Shown: positions 1-9,192, counted from the first letter of the stretch. The stretch: DNA of 31,151 nucleotides from Perkinsus chesapeaki (GCA_013115145.1 JAAPAO010000425.1:1-31151), one strand, 5' to 3'. Translations and numbers: made by a program. The notes: generated by a model from the letters alone, not told the origin.

Positions 1-1047
1 TGTGCGTGCGGTACTCCCTTAATCTCTGGAGATTTCACAGCCGCTACATTCGCAAGCTCAATCCGCTTATCAGTATATTAGCAGTAACGGACTCTTCTTT
101 AAAAAGCCACAGCATACAACGAAAGACAGGCAACCCCTGACCCTTTCTTTCAGCCCTATGCTGATTAGCTTCACTGCAAAATTGCTGCTGTGCATCGCAC
201 ACAGTTCCTTCGGCATGTGATACCACTCACAAATCTAGCTACCGCTCCACAGTGAGACAGTCTTTCGTGAGCTCCTATTTCGGTATTGATGCCCGGCTCG
301 CGATTCTGACTTCAGCCACTCTTCTGGACTGTGGCTCCTACCCGCTCTCCTGGAGAAATAGCAATTTAATGTTATCTACGTTGGGCTATAGCATACACCA
401 TTGCCGAAGGGCCTTTGACACTCCCAGGTATCGGGAGCAGTTCTCGGAGCAGCATCGAGCGCCATAAGGTTCGGCAGACAAAATTCATCATTCATGTCGA
501 GCACTCGGAATCGATGTCATAATCCGAAGAGAGATGGGGAAAGATAAAGTCGGCGAGAGATCACCGATAATAACCTTAACTATCCACAAGTTTGGTCCGT
601 GGTATAATTTCGTGTGGCGCGCTGCGCTTACAGTCTGTATCATGCAACATACACAGTGCTTGAGGGCCTTGTTCTCGGGAGTCCACAAGATGATTCTCGG
701 TCTGAAATAAGGTTTCAAGTGTATTGGTGCATTGACCGTAGTTTGAGGTCCAGCATGGGAGTTATATGAATATAAGCTCATGGAAACCAGGCAGTAACGC
801 ATTCCTGTATATTTATCTAGATAAATGAATGAATAAGGTAACATATCGCTCAGGCTGCTCACTTTACCATATGCTCGCGCGGCGCGGATCGCGCCGTCAG
901 CAGTGCTGACGGCCGACGCCGTCGGGCTGAGTCAGCAGGTGCTGAGTCAGCAGCTGACTCAGCACCCCGTGGTGGCGCCGAAAGCTTCCCTCGCCAAAAA
1001 GCCACCTAAAGCTTGTAGACATTTCCCCTGATCCTTCTCTATCTGGT
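1..1047. other. Gene-free upstream region
   Basis: No open frame here has a credible start, domain or codon pattern. The longest is a 124-codon minus-strand frame at 488-862 that begins at GTG and resembles nothing I know. The only clear structures are the inverted repeats at 893-966. The last 60 bases before the ATG at 1048 would be the promoter and 5' UTR of the next gene. They carry no motif I can name. Confidence 0.5.
893..966. repeat. Pair of one-nucleotide-centre palindromes
   Basis: 893-913 is a perfect inverted repeat with 10-bp arms around one central base. 938-966 is a second one with 14-bp arms around one central base. An 11-bp stretch, CTGAGTCAGCA, occurs twice in direct orientation (927-937 and 942-952) and then inverted. 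The array therefore reads forward, forward, inverted. It lies about 80 bp upstream of the gene at 1048. Confidence 0.9.
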
Positions 1048-1461
1048 ATGTCAATCATTTTCATCACACTTTACTCTCTGTTGGTTGCGGTACTTGAGAG
1101 TGTGGTTCCTCCGGATGATGTCTACTGCAGCGACGCTACGCTAAGCTTCACGGGAAGTCTTTTCTTTCACACTTATGGTCCAAACACGGCTCAAATTCTC
1201 TACTTCGTGTTTTTGCCCCGTCCACAACCGAAATTGACTGGAATTATCGCATATAAGGTCAAACCTGATGGATTTACTCTTGAGCTAGATACATCCGATA
1301 AGAACTTCACACAATTTGCCGACGATATGAAGATCGATCCGACTACGTGGAATGAGCTGCCGTACAACAGCACTGGTGACTCATTCAATCTACCTATACG
1401 TGAAACACATCACTTGGTGACTCCAAGTAGGTGTCCAACTAAGAAGCCTCGCAGTCTGTGA
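1048..1461 (+). CDS. Small secreted protein, copy 1 (family unknown)
   Basis: An intronless 137-residue frame. Residues 1-16 or so are hydrophobic (MSIIFITLYSLLVAVLES) and look like a cleavable signal peptide, so the product is probably secreted or surface-exposed. The mature part has two cysteines (VYCSD near 27 and SRCPTK near 129), which could form one disulphide, and two N-glycosylation sequons, NFT and NST. I recognise no domain. The gene is almost certainly real. A second copy of the same length at 9507-9920 shares about 107 of 137 residues with no gaps, and the block WNELPYNSTGDSFNLPIR is unchanged. The retrotransposon now sits between the copies. Function unknown; a lineage-specific secreted family is the safest description. 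Confidence 0.8.
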   Translation: MSIIFITLYSLLVAVLESVVPPDDVYCSDATLSFTGSLFFHTYGPNTAQILYFVFLPRPQPKLTGIIAYKVKPDGFTLELDTSDKNFTQFADDMKIDPTTWNELPYNSTGDSFNLPIRETHHLVTPSRCPTKKPRSL

Positions 1462-2110
1462 CTTTGACAAACTTCAGCCCTTTATTTAGTGGGTGTATGA
1501 CTATTTCATTCAATAATCAACCTCAGGTAAGCATCTTATTGGGGCTTTTTATATTTGGAGCAATATGTGTATACATCAAGCGGCTCTAGCAAGTTTCTTG
1601 TTGACTACCTATCCGAAAGATACCCTACAGCCGTAGCATATGTACTTCTTATTAAGGTCTCACCTTATCGTTGATGGCCTTAATTTAGCGATGTCGTCGG
1701 TGGAGAGAGATATCCTCTATGAGAAGTATCTATCTGCTGGTGGAATGTTGGCATAACTCTATATAAGTTTCATGTTTTGGGTGACGGTTCAGAGGCTAGA
1801 GACTACTAATAGTGTGATCAAATATAATATTCATCACATTATGTGAGGATCCTATCTAATGATAATACCATTATTGAAATGAACTAGTAGGTTACCTGCT
1901 CTAGATTAGTGAAGGCTTTGATCGATGAGGGTAGCTGTATCCTTGCCTTCTACCAGCTTTTTATCTCTATCACATTATAAATCTGTACCGCGGAACAAAC
2001 ACGTGTTGTGTTTCCCCGAAAGTGTGAATATGAGGTGGATACCGAGTCACACGGAAGCAGTTTTACACCCTGACCTGATCAAATGATTGTGAGCACTGAT
2101 TCGTTGTCGT

Positions 2111-2184
2111 ACTGTCTAGAATCAACTTGATTCTAGACAGTGATAGACTTGATTCGCACTCACTTGATTCAATCAAGTGAGTGC
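2111..2184. repeat. Tandem pair of long palindromes
   Basis: 2111-2141 has perfect 15-bp arms around a single C. 2156-2184 has perfect 14-bp arms around a single C. ACTTGATT occurs three times in direct orientation across the pair. Perfect arms of this length are essentially impossible by chance in a window of this size. Confidence 0.95.
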
Positions 2185-2681
2185 CTCCAGTTAATGGACA
2201 CGCTACTTTGAGGCACTATGCTATAGGCCGCGAGGCATCTTCAATCTTTGTGTCATAATGCTACCTACCGCGATGTCTGCCACATGACTACCTCCAGTTT
2301 GACACAGTAAAACGAAACGAAACCTTCCATACAAGCGCAAGGAGTCAGATCACTCTATAAAGACATGGGTGTGCTTAAGTCTCCTCAACGTGCTCATATA
2401 AAAACGACTTGGCTGCTGAGAACAACGTTTATACCGTATAAATTATACGACACTACTGGTATTCCCAGGTCTGAGTTTTAGCGGCGGGATGGAGTGGCTA
2501 CTGTTGTATTAGGTTCCCATGGATTTGGTTTATGTTGAACTCTCAACACACTTAACGAGTGCACGAGGAAGGCGTCGATGCGGGGAATTGAGGCAAGGCA
2601 GCCTGTGATTCCGAGGATGGATGTAGCTTGTCAGCAATCAATGTTTGTGGATGAGATGCTGAACCTTATGTTCGTGACTCT

Positions 2682-2949
2682 CCCATCGCCGATGGGCCAA
2701 CGGGGGGCTGATGGCTGCCGGTCATTTAGCTGGCGAGGATAGGCTAACCGGCTCCTAGGCTCTCAGTCAGAGGTTTCTTTGAAGGGCATTGGTACTTTTC
2801 CTGGAAAAGTTTCCCGAGGTACTGGTTCCGCTCGCCGTGTTAGCAACACACGGTATTGGGATACTCGTGAAAGTGCATTGAGGGGACTCCCGCTAGCAGT
2901 CCACTGAGCCTTGCTCCACAAATGCCACAAATACCTTTACAGTAAAGGT
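2682..2949. repeat. Two short one-nucleotide-centre palindromes
   Basis: 2682-2696 has 7-bp arms around one base. 2933-2949 has 8-bp arms around one base and is followed by TTTAC again, a partial forward-inverted-forward pattern. Each alone could be chance; they are listed as part of the wider class. Confidence 0.6.
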
Positions 2950-3334
2950 TTTACTCACATGTAGCTCGAAGTGTGCAGACTATTTTCTGCAAAATGCCGC
3001 TTTGGTGTATATCTGATCAGAATATCCCTGAGCTGTACTCCGAAGATTGAGTAGCATTTTGATCAGAATAACTCTGCTGGTTTACCAGGCACTTCTGTTC
3101 TTCGTACAACACCTTTAGTGAGCACGTGATTGATGACGAATCTATCCATGATAATCCACGCTCATTCGCCATGACAATCCATGATATCTATTCATGACTA
3201 TCTGGCGATGATTCTGTCGATAAAAGTCGACAGATCAATTGCCCACTTGATCAAAATCAGGAGAGTGAGGTTGTCAGAGAGTCGTATGTGAGTCACATAA
3301 TGTGACCATTGATACGACTAGTACGAAACCGAGT

Positions 3335-3375
3335 GCTGGAGCCTCCAGCCTGGTGGCGTGATAGCCCGGCTATCA
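3335..3375. repeat. Two adjacent short palindromes
   Basis: 3335-3349 has 7-bp arms and 3359-3375 has 8-bp arms, each with one central base. The second continues into another direct copy of ATAGCC, giving the order ATAGCC, inverted copy, ATAGCC. Confidence 0.75.
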
Positions 3376-3534
3376 TAGCCGTGACAGGATGAAAATATTC
3401 ACGTCTCATCGTATCGGGGATGAGGATTGTGCGGACTTACAGTAGGTTTGTGCCATAAATACCCCCTATTGGAGCCCAAAGGCTCCTCCCGCAAAGAAGT
3501 CGTCTGAAGCTTGTTGCCGGTTCCCATGATAATC

Positions 3535-3703
3535 TGCACTATAACGCTAGGCAGTGTGGTAAAATGAGACGAGGCTCAATTGTGAGTGCGTTCGGTGCGA
3601 GGCGCCAGCCGTCGATTACCCGATCGATATCTGGGTGTCAGCTGCTACTAGTGCTGGTTGTACGCATGCACCGCGCGCGAGATGTTGAAGTCACTATATC
3701 GCA
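3535..3703 (-). repeat. 3' LTR
   Basis: 169 bp, TG...CA. It matches 9023-9192 except for one missing A near 3600 and one G/T difference near 3651. Short for a Gypsy-type LTR. The last 4 bp before it (AATC) are the target duplication. Confidence 0.95.
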
Positions 3704-3705
3704 GG

Positions 3706-3721
3706 TTTCCTCTCTCCCTCC
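3706..3721 (-). other. Polypurine tract
   Basis: On the minus strand this is a 16-base purine run, GGAGGGAGAGAGGAAA, two bases from the 3' LTR. That is the expected place for the plus-strand primer of reverse transcription. Confidence 0.85.
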
Positions 3722-3764
3722 GAGTCAACGGATGGGATAGAGCTGACCATCAAAACTAGAGACA

Positions 3765-4241
3765 TTAGCAGAACCAGTAGGATCGAATCTCACTGGAGCT
3801 CGTCGAGAACGTCGTACCCGGACCACCACTGTTAGCCGATTCCCAAGAGGTTGTCTGGAAAAAATTCCCAGATACCATAGAGTGGTCAGTTGGAACAGAG
3901 TAAGTCGATAGAGGAGTAGACGAAGAGGAGCTAGAGGTAAAATTGAGAACAGAATGATCATCTGGTGGCGTTGAAGATAACGGGGATATTAGTACTGGTG
4001 GAGTAGCTGGTAGGACATGAATCACATCAGAATCAGCAGCCCGAGGCTGAGACTGTAAAGGACTTGACGCACTAAGTAGACGTTGTGAAGATCGTGTAGT
4101 AGCTAGACCAGGATCAGGATGTAGTTCACGAACATGACGGACAATAACCTTTTTCGCAGGATCGAGTAAAGTAGCTTTCACTCCTTCTGCACTTAGGAGA
4201 ACAGCCGGGAACCATCGAGTGGCTACTTTACAATGTAAAGT
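3765..4241 (-). pseudogene. pol C-terminal tail (integrase end and Ser/Thr-rich region)
   Basis: This frame continues the integrase after a frame break at about 4223-4249. Its first 40 residues (VATRWFPAVL, then KATLLDP, VRHVRELHP) resemble the GPY/F-type module that ends many Gypsy integrases. A low-complexity Ser/Thr/Pro tail follows and ends at 3765. In another frame, 3725-3860 encodes a basic stretch with RRSRRAPVRFDPTG, which looks like a usual pol C-terminus. The true tail may therefore switch frame near the T-run at 3858-3866. No ATG belongs here; the segment would be translated only as part of Gag-Pol. Confidence 0.6.
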
Positions 4242-5719
4242 TTACATTGCCGATCGTATCGGCGATCACGACAGTACACGATCTGGCCGGGGCGGAAAGA
4301 CATCGGTGAAGCATTTTCCGTACCGCGAGCTAGTGCCGAAGATCGTCGTTCTTGCAGGATATCACAGATGATTTCCGCGTCTCCCAAATTCCATGTTGGA
4401 TAAACACCAAGACCTGGACGTGGTCGACCAAAGAAGATACAATATGGAGGTAGTTTCGTGATACTGCTTGTAGTGAGCCGTATTTCCCAGAGAACCCCTT
4501 GCAAGACTTCAGGAAAATGTGCAAGGGAAAAGGGATGTGCAATGTAGATCCTACGTAATCGATCCAACAGTGTTCTATTTACTTGTTCTACCGAAGAGAG
4601 AGGTGAGTAGGGTAGAGTTGGACGAAATAGAATACCATGTTGCTGTAAGAATTGCTGAGTCTCAGATCCGGTGAACTCAGAACCTCGATCAGTCATCAGT
4701 ACCGAAAAGGGACCATAGCATGCTACCAGTCCTTTGAGCTTGGTGGTGATAGTATGCGCAGACTTGTCGGGCAACGGGATAGCGAAGACGAAATGGCTGT
4801 GTAGGCAGACTAATACTAGCAACAGTTGCTTAAATGTGGGAGTGCTAACAGAAAGAACATCAGCCGCAATAGTATGCCAACTCCATGGAGGAGCAACTCG
4901 CTGAACTCCCGGCCTATGTTCAGACGCTCGCTGATCAGCTAACTTGCAAGACGAACATGAACCAACATGTTTGCACACAGCGTCGTACATTCCAGGGAAC
5001 CATACCGTCGATCTCAATGTCGACCAGAGTCGGGTAATTCCTGGATGGCGCCGAGATTCATCAGAGTGTAAGATTCTTAAAAGGATAGACACAGCTGAAG
5101 GTGGTAGTAATGGGACTGAGATTGTGTCTCCGATCATCTTTGGATATACCGCTGACACTTTTTTGTAGATTGAACCATCGTGCACGAAGAACGAACTCCA
5201 TGCGCGGCGGAAGGCTGAGCCCGATAGCTGAGGAGGGGGCTGTCGAGCAACCAACGCTTCATATATCGATTTGAGTTCCTCATTGGCTTGTTGATGTTGG
5301 TACAGGCCTAGCAAGTTAGGATCAGTAGGTGGTGCCGTAGTGGATGAAGTCGTCTGAACCTCACTGCTGTCGGTGGGGAAGGACGAAGGGGGAGCTCCCA
5401 CATATGCTGTAGTGATAGATGCAATGATATCTTCGTCGTCATAGCCATCGTCAGTGGTGTCATCGTAAACCTCATCGTTAGAGTCCGAATGATCCTCTAT
5501 TTGTAGTGCAGGGGTCGTTCCGGGGAACCTAGTCGTCAAGGAGTCTTCTAGCTTTCGGATCTTGTTGAGAAGAGGGTGCCTCGTGAGCGCGTCCGAAGGG
5601 TTGTCCTTGGTGTCAATTCGCACAACTCGGATCCGGTAATTGAACTCAGCTTGGTCGTAGAGCGCGTAGGCCAATGCCACATACTTAGAGAGAACGTGTG
5701 AGCCGTCCTTAGCCGACGA
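4223..5719 (-). pseudogene. pol segment: RNase H end and integrase
   Basis: The frame is open from a stop at 5720-5722 to a TAG at 4223-4225. It starts with the end of RNase H (RIDTKDNPSDALTR, last catalytic Asp). Next comes an acidic linker, then an integrase with the HHCC zinc finger (HSDESRRH...CSSC). The DDE core shows AADVLS, MTDRGSEF and VEQVNRTL. The integrase would insert the cDNA into the host genome. The frame stops before the final domain because of a 14-nt palindromic insertion (see 4231-4249). At its start it is out of frame with the upstream RNase H piece, near a CACAC microrepeat at about 5692-5698. Confidence 0.85.
4231..4249. repeat. Palindromic insertion inside integrase
   Basis: Perfect 9-bp arms around one base. 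Read on the minus strand, the unit TGTAAA is followed by its inverted copy and then by TGTAAA again. Removing 14 nt of this structure would join the integrase frame to the tail frame, so the repeat looks like a mutation that broke pol. Confidence 0.8.
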
Positions 5720-5745
5720 TTAGGTCGAATGACCAGATTGGAAGG

Positions 5746-6021
5746 CTAGTTGTGTAGATCGGTTGTCACAGTCAGGAAGAAGATCAAAGGGAATTTCCTG
5801 TGTGACAACCTTTCCCAACGATAAACATGCGCTATTGCGCGGTACATCATGATGGACTCTAAGCAGCATATGGGAAGCTGCGTGTCTCTGGCACGGAATA
5901 CACAGGCATAGCGGTGTGAATCTTGCCCTGCTTGACGGATAACGAAGCCTCCGGCGTGCTTCGCCGCATCTGTGAACACATGCAGCGGCTCCGTGAATAA
6001 TATCAGTAGATAGGCGGAGGC
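5746..6021 (-). pseudogene. pol segment: RNase H
   Basis: Open from a stop at 6022-6024 to a TAG at 5746-5748. It encodes FTEPLHVFTDAAKHAGG with the first catalytic Asp, LESIMMYRA with the catalytic Glu and TVTTD with the second Asp. With the final Asp in the next segment, all four RNase H acidic residues are present, though spread over two frames and across one stop. Relative to the reverse-transcriptase frame it is shifted by -1 in a 19-base overlap at 6003-6021. I see no slippery heptamer there, so I treat the shift as a lesion or sequence error rather than programmed recoding. Confidence 0.75.
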
Positions 6022-7916
6022 TCAGTGGTCGTGAGCTCGTGCCACTGGTTCAGACACGAAAAGAGCTCACTAGAGACATGTGATCTCCACGGTACATTAT
6101 AACAGGCTCGCTCTCTCGCAAGGATACTTTGCAGATAGTGTTTCATAGCGCTACACCAGGGATGCGCCACAACGGTTTCATCCAGGGAGGCCAAGATACC
6201 GAGACCATCTGAGTAGGTGCATGATGATAATCCGGTGCTTTCGGCTGCTGCTCTCGGAGATCTCTGTCTGAGCTTCTCAATCTTTCCTGGAGGGTAAGTG
6301 ATGGTGTCGCCGTAGTTGCAGTAGTCGATGCCGAGGATGTTTGCTCTGAGTTGTTCACAAACCGCTTGTCGCTTCGATGGTTTCAGAGGCAGGTCGTACT
6401 CTTCGGAAGCTTGCTCCACGCCTTGTTCTAAGGAGCCAGGTCGACTCTCACATAGGGTTATGTCGTCCATGAAACTGCAGACATCACCGTCTGGTTCTTC
6501 CGTCGCCTGCCTTGTTGGTTCTGGGGCACACTGTTTCTCCGCTTGGTCTCGGCCATGTTGCTCCAGCTGCTGTTGTTGAGGTTGCTGCTGCTGCTGAGCG
6601 CTTGCTGCCGTCGACGATATACCTTTGCTTGGGGAGGGGTGTAGGCGCGGGACTAGCCAATGAACGCAGACTTCTAGGCACCGGGGCGCATGTGATGGCC
6701 CATAGGGCATACACAAAAATGAATACACAGCTGCTGAGTTGTCATTTGGTGGTGCTAAATTCACCGTGAAGATATCATAGTTGCTCGGAAGTAATGCTAG
6801 GTGAATGTAAGCATCCGAGAAGTCACGTGTGGTTAGGAAAGGGAAGAACCGAGTCCTGTCAATGAGCTCGTGCTGAAGGTTCTGGAAGAACTTCTCCTGA
6901 CTGAAGAGCTTTTTCAGATGACGGTTCAACCATACGAAGGGAAATACAGGCCTATGTCGACGGCCATCCCCTCCGACGATGTAGTAGTTAGTCGAAGCTG
7001 TAGTTGATGCAGATTTTGCTATTCGGCCTTCCTTCTCCCATCTTGTAAAATATTCCCGAACCGCCGTGAGAGCTTCAGGTGTTGCTTCCAAAAGGCGCCG
7101 GTGACAGCGTTGTGCACTTGTGACAAATTTGTCTTGTAAGTGGTGCAGCATATGAGGGTTGATGCCGACAAAGAACTTCTTCTTGTGGGGATTGAGGATG
7201 TTTTCCGCTGCACATATGAAGATGATGTTTGTAGAGATGATAGCGTCGAACACCTTCCATTCCGGCGGTAATGATCGCCAGTAAGGTTTTGTAGATGGCC
7301 CGCTGGACGGAAGATCTGACCGAGACGATTCGGCGCCTGGTGAAGACGCCTGTGCTGCCGCTGATGACTCGACATTCATTGATGTAGGGGTACTAGTAGC
7401 TATAGACATAATATTATGAGGTACATTACCATAGGTGAAGAACTGTTGCATGAAGTTCAAACCACCAATAATCGGAAATGCCATTGGCGCTGTTGACAGC
7501 ATGAAGGGGTATTGAAAGTGCATGTCCTGGATCTCGTCAAAGACTATATCGACCAACACCGTGCCGTCAATTTGGAGGTCCTGGCCTGTCAATGACCTGG
7601 CCGAGGCTTTGCACGTTTGTACTGCTTCAGGAGGGATAGACCCCAGTAAGGCTTTGCTTATAGTACTTATTCTAGAGCCAGTGTCGAAGAGAATAGTAGA
7701 CTTGACTTGACATGTCGGTTTACCATGGAATAGTACAGACACAGACAAAGGCGTAGTAGCTGCAGACGAGGTAGCTATGACTCTTTTAAGGCCGCTGTTA
7801 CAGCGAGGAGTCAGAAAAATCTGGGTGGGCCCGCTAAACTGGGAGGTAGAAGGTACCGCAGTAGTAGAAGATGTTGATGGGGGCCTGTCAGCATCATCGC
7901 ATATTAGTTTCCCTTC
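6003..7916 (-). CDS. pol segment: protease and reverse transcriptase
   Basis: Open for about 637 codons in the -1 frame relative to gag. The GTG- or TTG-like first codons are not real starts; entry is by frameshift at 7907-7913. A Ser/Thr-rich linker leads to an aspartic protease (LFDTGSRIS near 7690, PIIGG near 7470). The reverse transcriptase follows, with FLTTRDFSDAYIHL (motif A Asp), FLCMPYGPSHAPRC (motif B) and CSFMDDITLC (motif C). The active site is FMDD rather than the usual YxDD. About 50 residues rich in Gln, including QQQQQPQQQQ (minus strand, around 6560-6595), separate motifs B and C. That is an unusual place for an insertion. The thumb and connection region ends at TGA 6003-6005. 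It makes the cDNA copy of the element. Confidence 0.9.
   Translation of the reverse strand, partial: EGKLICDDADRPPSTSSTTAVPSTSQFSGPTQIFLTPRCNSGLKRVIATSSAATTPLSVSVLFHGKPTCQVKSTILFDTGSRISTISKALLGSIPPEAVQTCKASARSLTGQDLQIDGTVLVDIVFDEIQDMHFQYPFMLSTAPMAFPIIGGLNFMQQFFTYGNVPHNIMSIATSTPTSMNVESSAAAQASSPGAESSRSDLPSSGPSTKPYWRSLPPEWKVFDAIISTNIIFICAAENILNPHKKKFFVGINPHMLHHLQDKFVTSAQRCHRRLLEATPEALTAVREYFTRWEKEGRIAKSASTTASTNYYIVGGDGRRHRPVFPFVWLNRHLKKLFSQEKFFQNLQHELIDRTRFFPFLTTRDFSDAYIHLALLPSNYDIFTVNLAPPNDNSAAVYSFLCMPYGPSHAPRCLEVCVHWLVPRLHPSPSKGISSTAASAQQQQQPQQQQLEQHGRDQAEKQCAPEPTRQATEEPDGDVCSFMDDITLCESRPGSLEQGVEQASEEYDLPLKPSKRQAVCEQLRANILGIDYCNYGDTITYPPGKIEKLRQRSPRAAAESTGLSSCTYSDGLGILASLDETVVAHPWCSAMKHYLQSILARERACYNVPWRSHVSSELFSCLNQWHELTTTEPPPIY
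7870..7895 (-). other. Possible weak stem-loop after the frameshift site
   Basis: GATGCTGA at 7888-7895 can pair with TCAACATC at 7870-7877 (minus strand) with one mismatch. It starts 11 nt downstream of the slippery heptamer. Weak; a pseudoknot with other partners is equally possible. Confidence 0.3.
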
Positions 7917-8944
7917 TCAGTGTTAGCACCCTTCTTCAGCTGCATCGCCCTAGCCTTGGTATTACACTGTTCCTCCGTATGACCAAGGCGAGCGCAATAG
8001 GTACAAGTAGCTCCTGGGGTTGAGAGTAGTCTTGGCCTTGGTGGCTGTCGTGCTTGCAGTAATCCTTGATCTCTTTGTTTCTTCCAACACGAGTCAAGAG
8101 TGTGGTTAGCTTTTTTACAATAGTCACAGCGAATGCCACCAGAGCCGGATGGACCCTTTATAGCCGCTATAAGCTGTGGCAGCCAGGATGGTGGGGCTTG
8201 CTCATCCTTAGCTTGTTCAAATGCAGCTTGTTCCTCGGGTACAGGCTGTAGTTGTTGTTGGTTGTAGAGAGCTGCTTGGATCGCCGGTGAGGTAGGTGGC
8301 AGTGGTGTACCATTGAGGGCCGCGAAGGGGTTGAAGTTGAGGTTATTGGGTAGTCCTACTTGGTGGAACATATCGATCGGCGACCTTGGTGGAGCTAGAG
8401 GTTGGCCATCTTGACTATTGAAGGGGTCTGCCAGAAGGAACTGTGCCCGCTCAATTGCTTGAGCCAGAGTTGCAGGGTTTCTGTTGCGGACCTGCTGTGC
8501 CAGCCTTGGTGAAGCTCCGGCCAAGCCGCGAAAGAACGAGGCAAGCAGAATGGGCTCAGTGTGCTGGACTGGTAAGGTAGGATATGCTCTCTTGATGAGC
8601 TGCTTCAAGTCGTTCACATAGCTCAGAAGGGTTTCGGCACCGGGGTTGAAGTATCTCTGTTGGAGCTTCTCTCCCGAGACGAAAGCGGTTGCAAAGTGCA
8701 TCTTATCCTGCAGGGCTCTAGTAAGTTGGGCATAATCAGCCTTGATGGGTGTGGGCAAGTCTTGATATATTGACCAACAGTCCCCTTTAAGGAGAGGGGG
8801 TAAACTCATAAGCTTTTGCTCATCATTCCACTGGTTAGCTGAAGCGCATGCTTCATATTTGGCTAGCCAACTAGCCCAATCGAGAGAACTGTTCAGTGGG
8901 TCGTAACCCTCAGGTAAGAGCACGTAAGTTGGTGCTGCCGCCAT
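7904..8944 (-). CDS. gag: Gag polyprotein
   Basis: 346 residues from an ATG at 8944, 62 bases inside the primer-binding site. Residues 1-180 carry the retrotransposon gag core (WASWLAKYEAC, QRYFNPGAETLLSYVNDLKQLIKRAYP, LASFFRGL). A Pro/Gln-rich stretch follows. Two CX2CX4HX4C zinc knuckles end the protein, near residues 275-288 (CDYCKKANHTLDSC) and 312-325 (CTYCARLGHTEEQC). Gag packages the RNA into particles. This is the only intact gene of the element. Its stop, TAA at 7904-7906, directly follows the slippery site that feeds pol. Confidence 0.93.
   Translation of the reverse strand: MAAAPTYVLLPEGYDPLNSSLDWASWLAKYEACASANQWNDEQKLMSLPPLLKGDCWSIYQDLPTPIKADYAQLTRALQDKMHFATAFVSGEKLQQRYFNPGAETLLSYVNDLKQLIKRAYPTLPVQHTEPILLASFFRGLAGASPRLAQQVRNRNPATLAQAIERAQFLLADPFNSQDGQPLAPPRSPIDMFHQVGLPNNLNFNPFAALNGTPLPPTSPAIQAALYNQQQLQPVPEEQAAFEQAKDEQAPPSWLPQLIAAIKGPSGSGGIRCDYCKKANHTLDSCWKKQRDQGLLQARQPPRPRLLSTPGATCTYCARLGHTEEQCNTKARAMQLKKGANTEKGN
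7907..7913 (-). promoter_or_regulatory. -1 ribosomal frameshift site GGGAAAC
   Basis: On the minus strand the last gag codons read AAG GGA AAC TAA. GGGAAAC therefore sits in the X XXY YYZ register directly before the gag stop. The pol frame is open from 7916 and is exactly the -1 frame. GGGAAAC is a known efficient slippery heptamer in retroviral gag-pro junctions. Both the sequence and the frame relation are seen directly; that it works here is inference. Confidence 0.85.
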
Positions 8945-9005
8945 ATAGTGTCGATTGCCCGATAACTGGGAGATTGTGTGAGATAACGGGGGCTTTGTTC
9001 AACAA

Positions 9006-9018
9006 GGAGCTGCTACCA
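9006..9018 (-). other. Primer-binding site
   Basis: On the minus strand, TGGTAGCAGCTCC begins four bases after the 5' LTR. TGG is the complement of the tRNA CCA end, and TGGTAGCAG matches the 3' end typical of initiator methionine tRNA. The tRNA assignment rests on 9 bases and is inference. Confidence 0.7.
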
Positions 9019-9022
9019 CTTC

Positions 9023-9192
9023 TGCACTATAACGCTAGGCAGTGTGGTAAAATGAGACGAGGCTCAATTGTGAGTGCGTTCGGTGCGAAGGCGCCAGCCG
9101 TCGATTACCCGATCGATATCTGGGTGTCAGCTGCTACTATTGCTGGTTGTACGCATGCACCGCGCGCGAGATGTTGAAGTCACTATATCGCA
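9023..9192 (-). repeat. 5' LTR
   Basis: 170 bp, TG...CA, near-identical to 3535-3703. It should hold the element promoter; I see no clear TATA box. The target duplication AATC follows at 9193-9196. Confidence 0.95.

Larger units (their letters stand above)
1462..3530. other. Gene-free interval with palindromes
   Basis: Two kilobases with no credible coding frame; stops are frequent in all frames. 1590-1690 and 1790-1840 resemble the DNA downstream of the second gene copy (10020-10090 and 10210-10250), for example around CGTAGCATAT, so the duplication once included the 3' flank. It also holds one-base-centre inverted repeats at 2111-2184, 2682-2696, 2933-2949 and 3335-3375. 3490-3515 weakly resembles the 5' flank of the gene at 1048 (AAGCTTGT context). 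I see nothing else. Confidence 0.5.
3535..9192 (-). mobile_element. Ty3/Gypsy-type LTR retrotransposon
   Basis: A 5.66-kb element read on the minus strand. Its direct terminal repeats begin TG and end CA, and it is flanked by a 4-bp target duplication AATC (3531-3534 and 9193-9196). Order is 5' LTR (right), primer-binding site, gag with two CCHC knuckles, a -1 frameshift signal, protease, reverse transcriptase, RNase H, integrase, polypurine tract, 3' LTR (left). PR-RT-RH-IN order and the HHCC/DDE integrase place it with Gypsy-type elements. The LTRs differ by one substitution and one indel, so insertion looks recent. Even so, the pol region needs several frame changes and contains stops. It may have been mobilised in trans, mutated since, or carry assembly indels. 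It lies about 315 bp upstream of the second secreted-protein gene, in opposite orientation. Confidence 0.95.

Noticed and set aside
488-862. 124-codon minus-strand frame
   Set aside because: Starts at GTG, has no domain, and no conserved splice or neighbour context.
6003-6024. Second programmed frameshift between reverse transcriptase and RNase H
   Set aside because: The frame relation is -1, but no X XXY YYZ heptamer is present in the overlap; a plain indel is simpler.
6328-6769. Plus-strand frames opposite the reverse transcriptase
   Set aside because: Shadows of the pol gene; the minus-strand frame has RT motifs.
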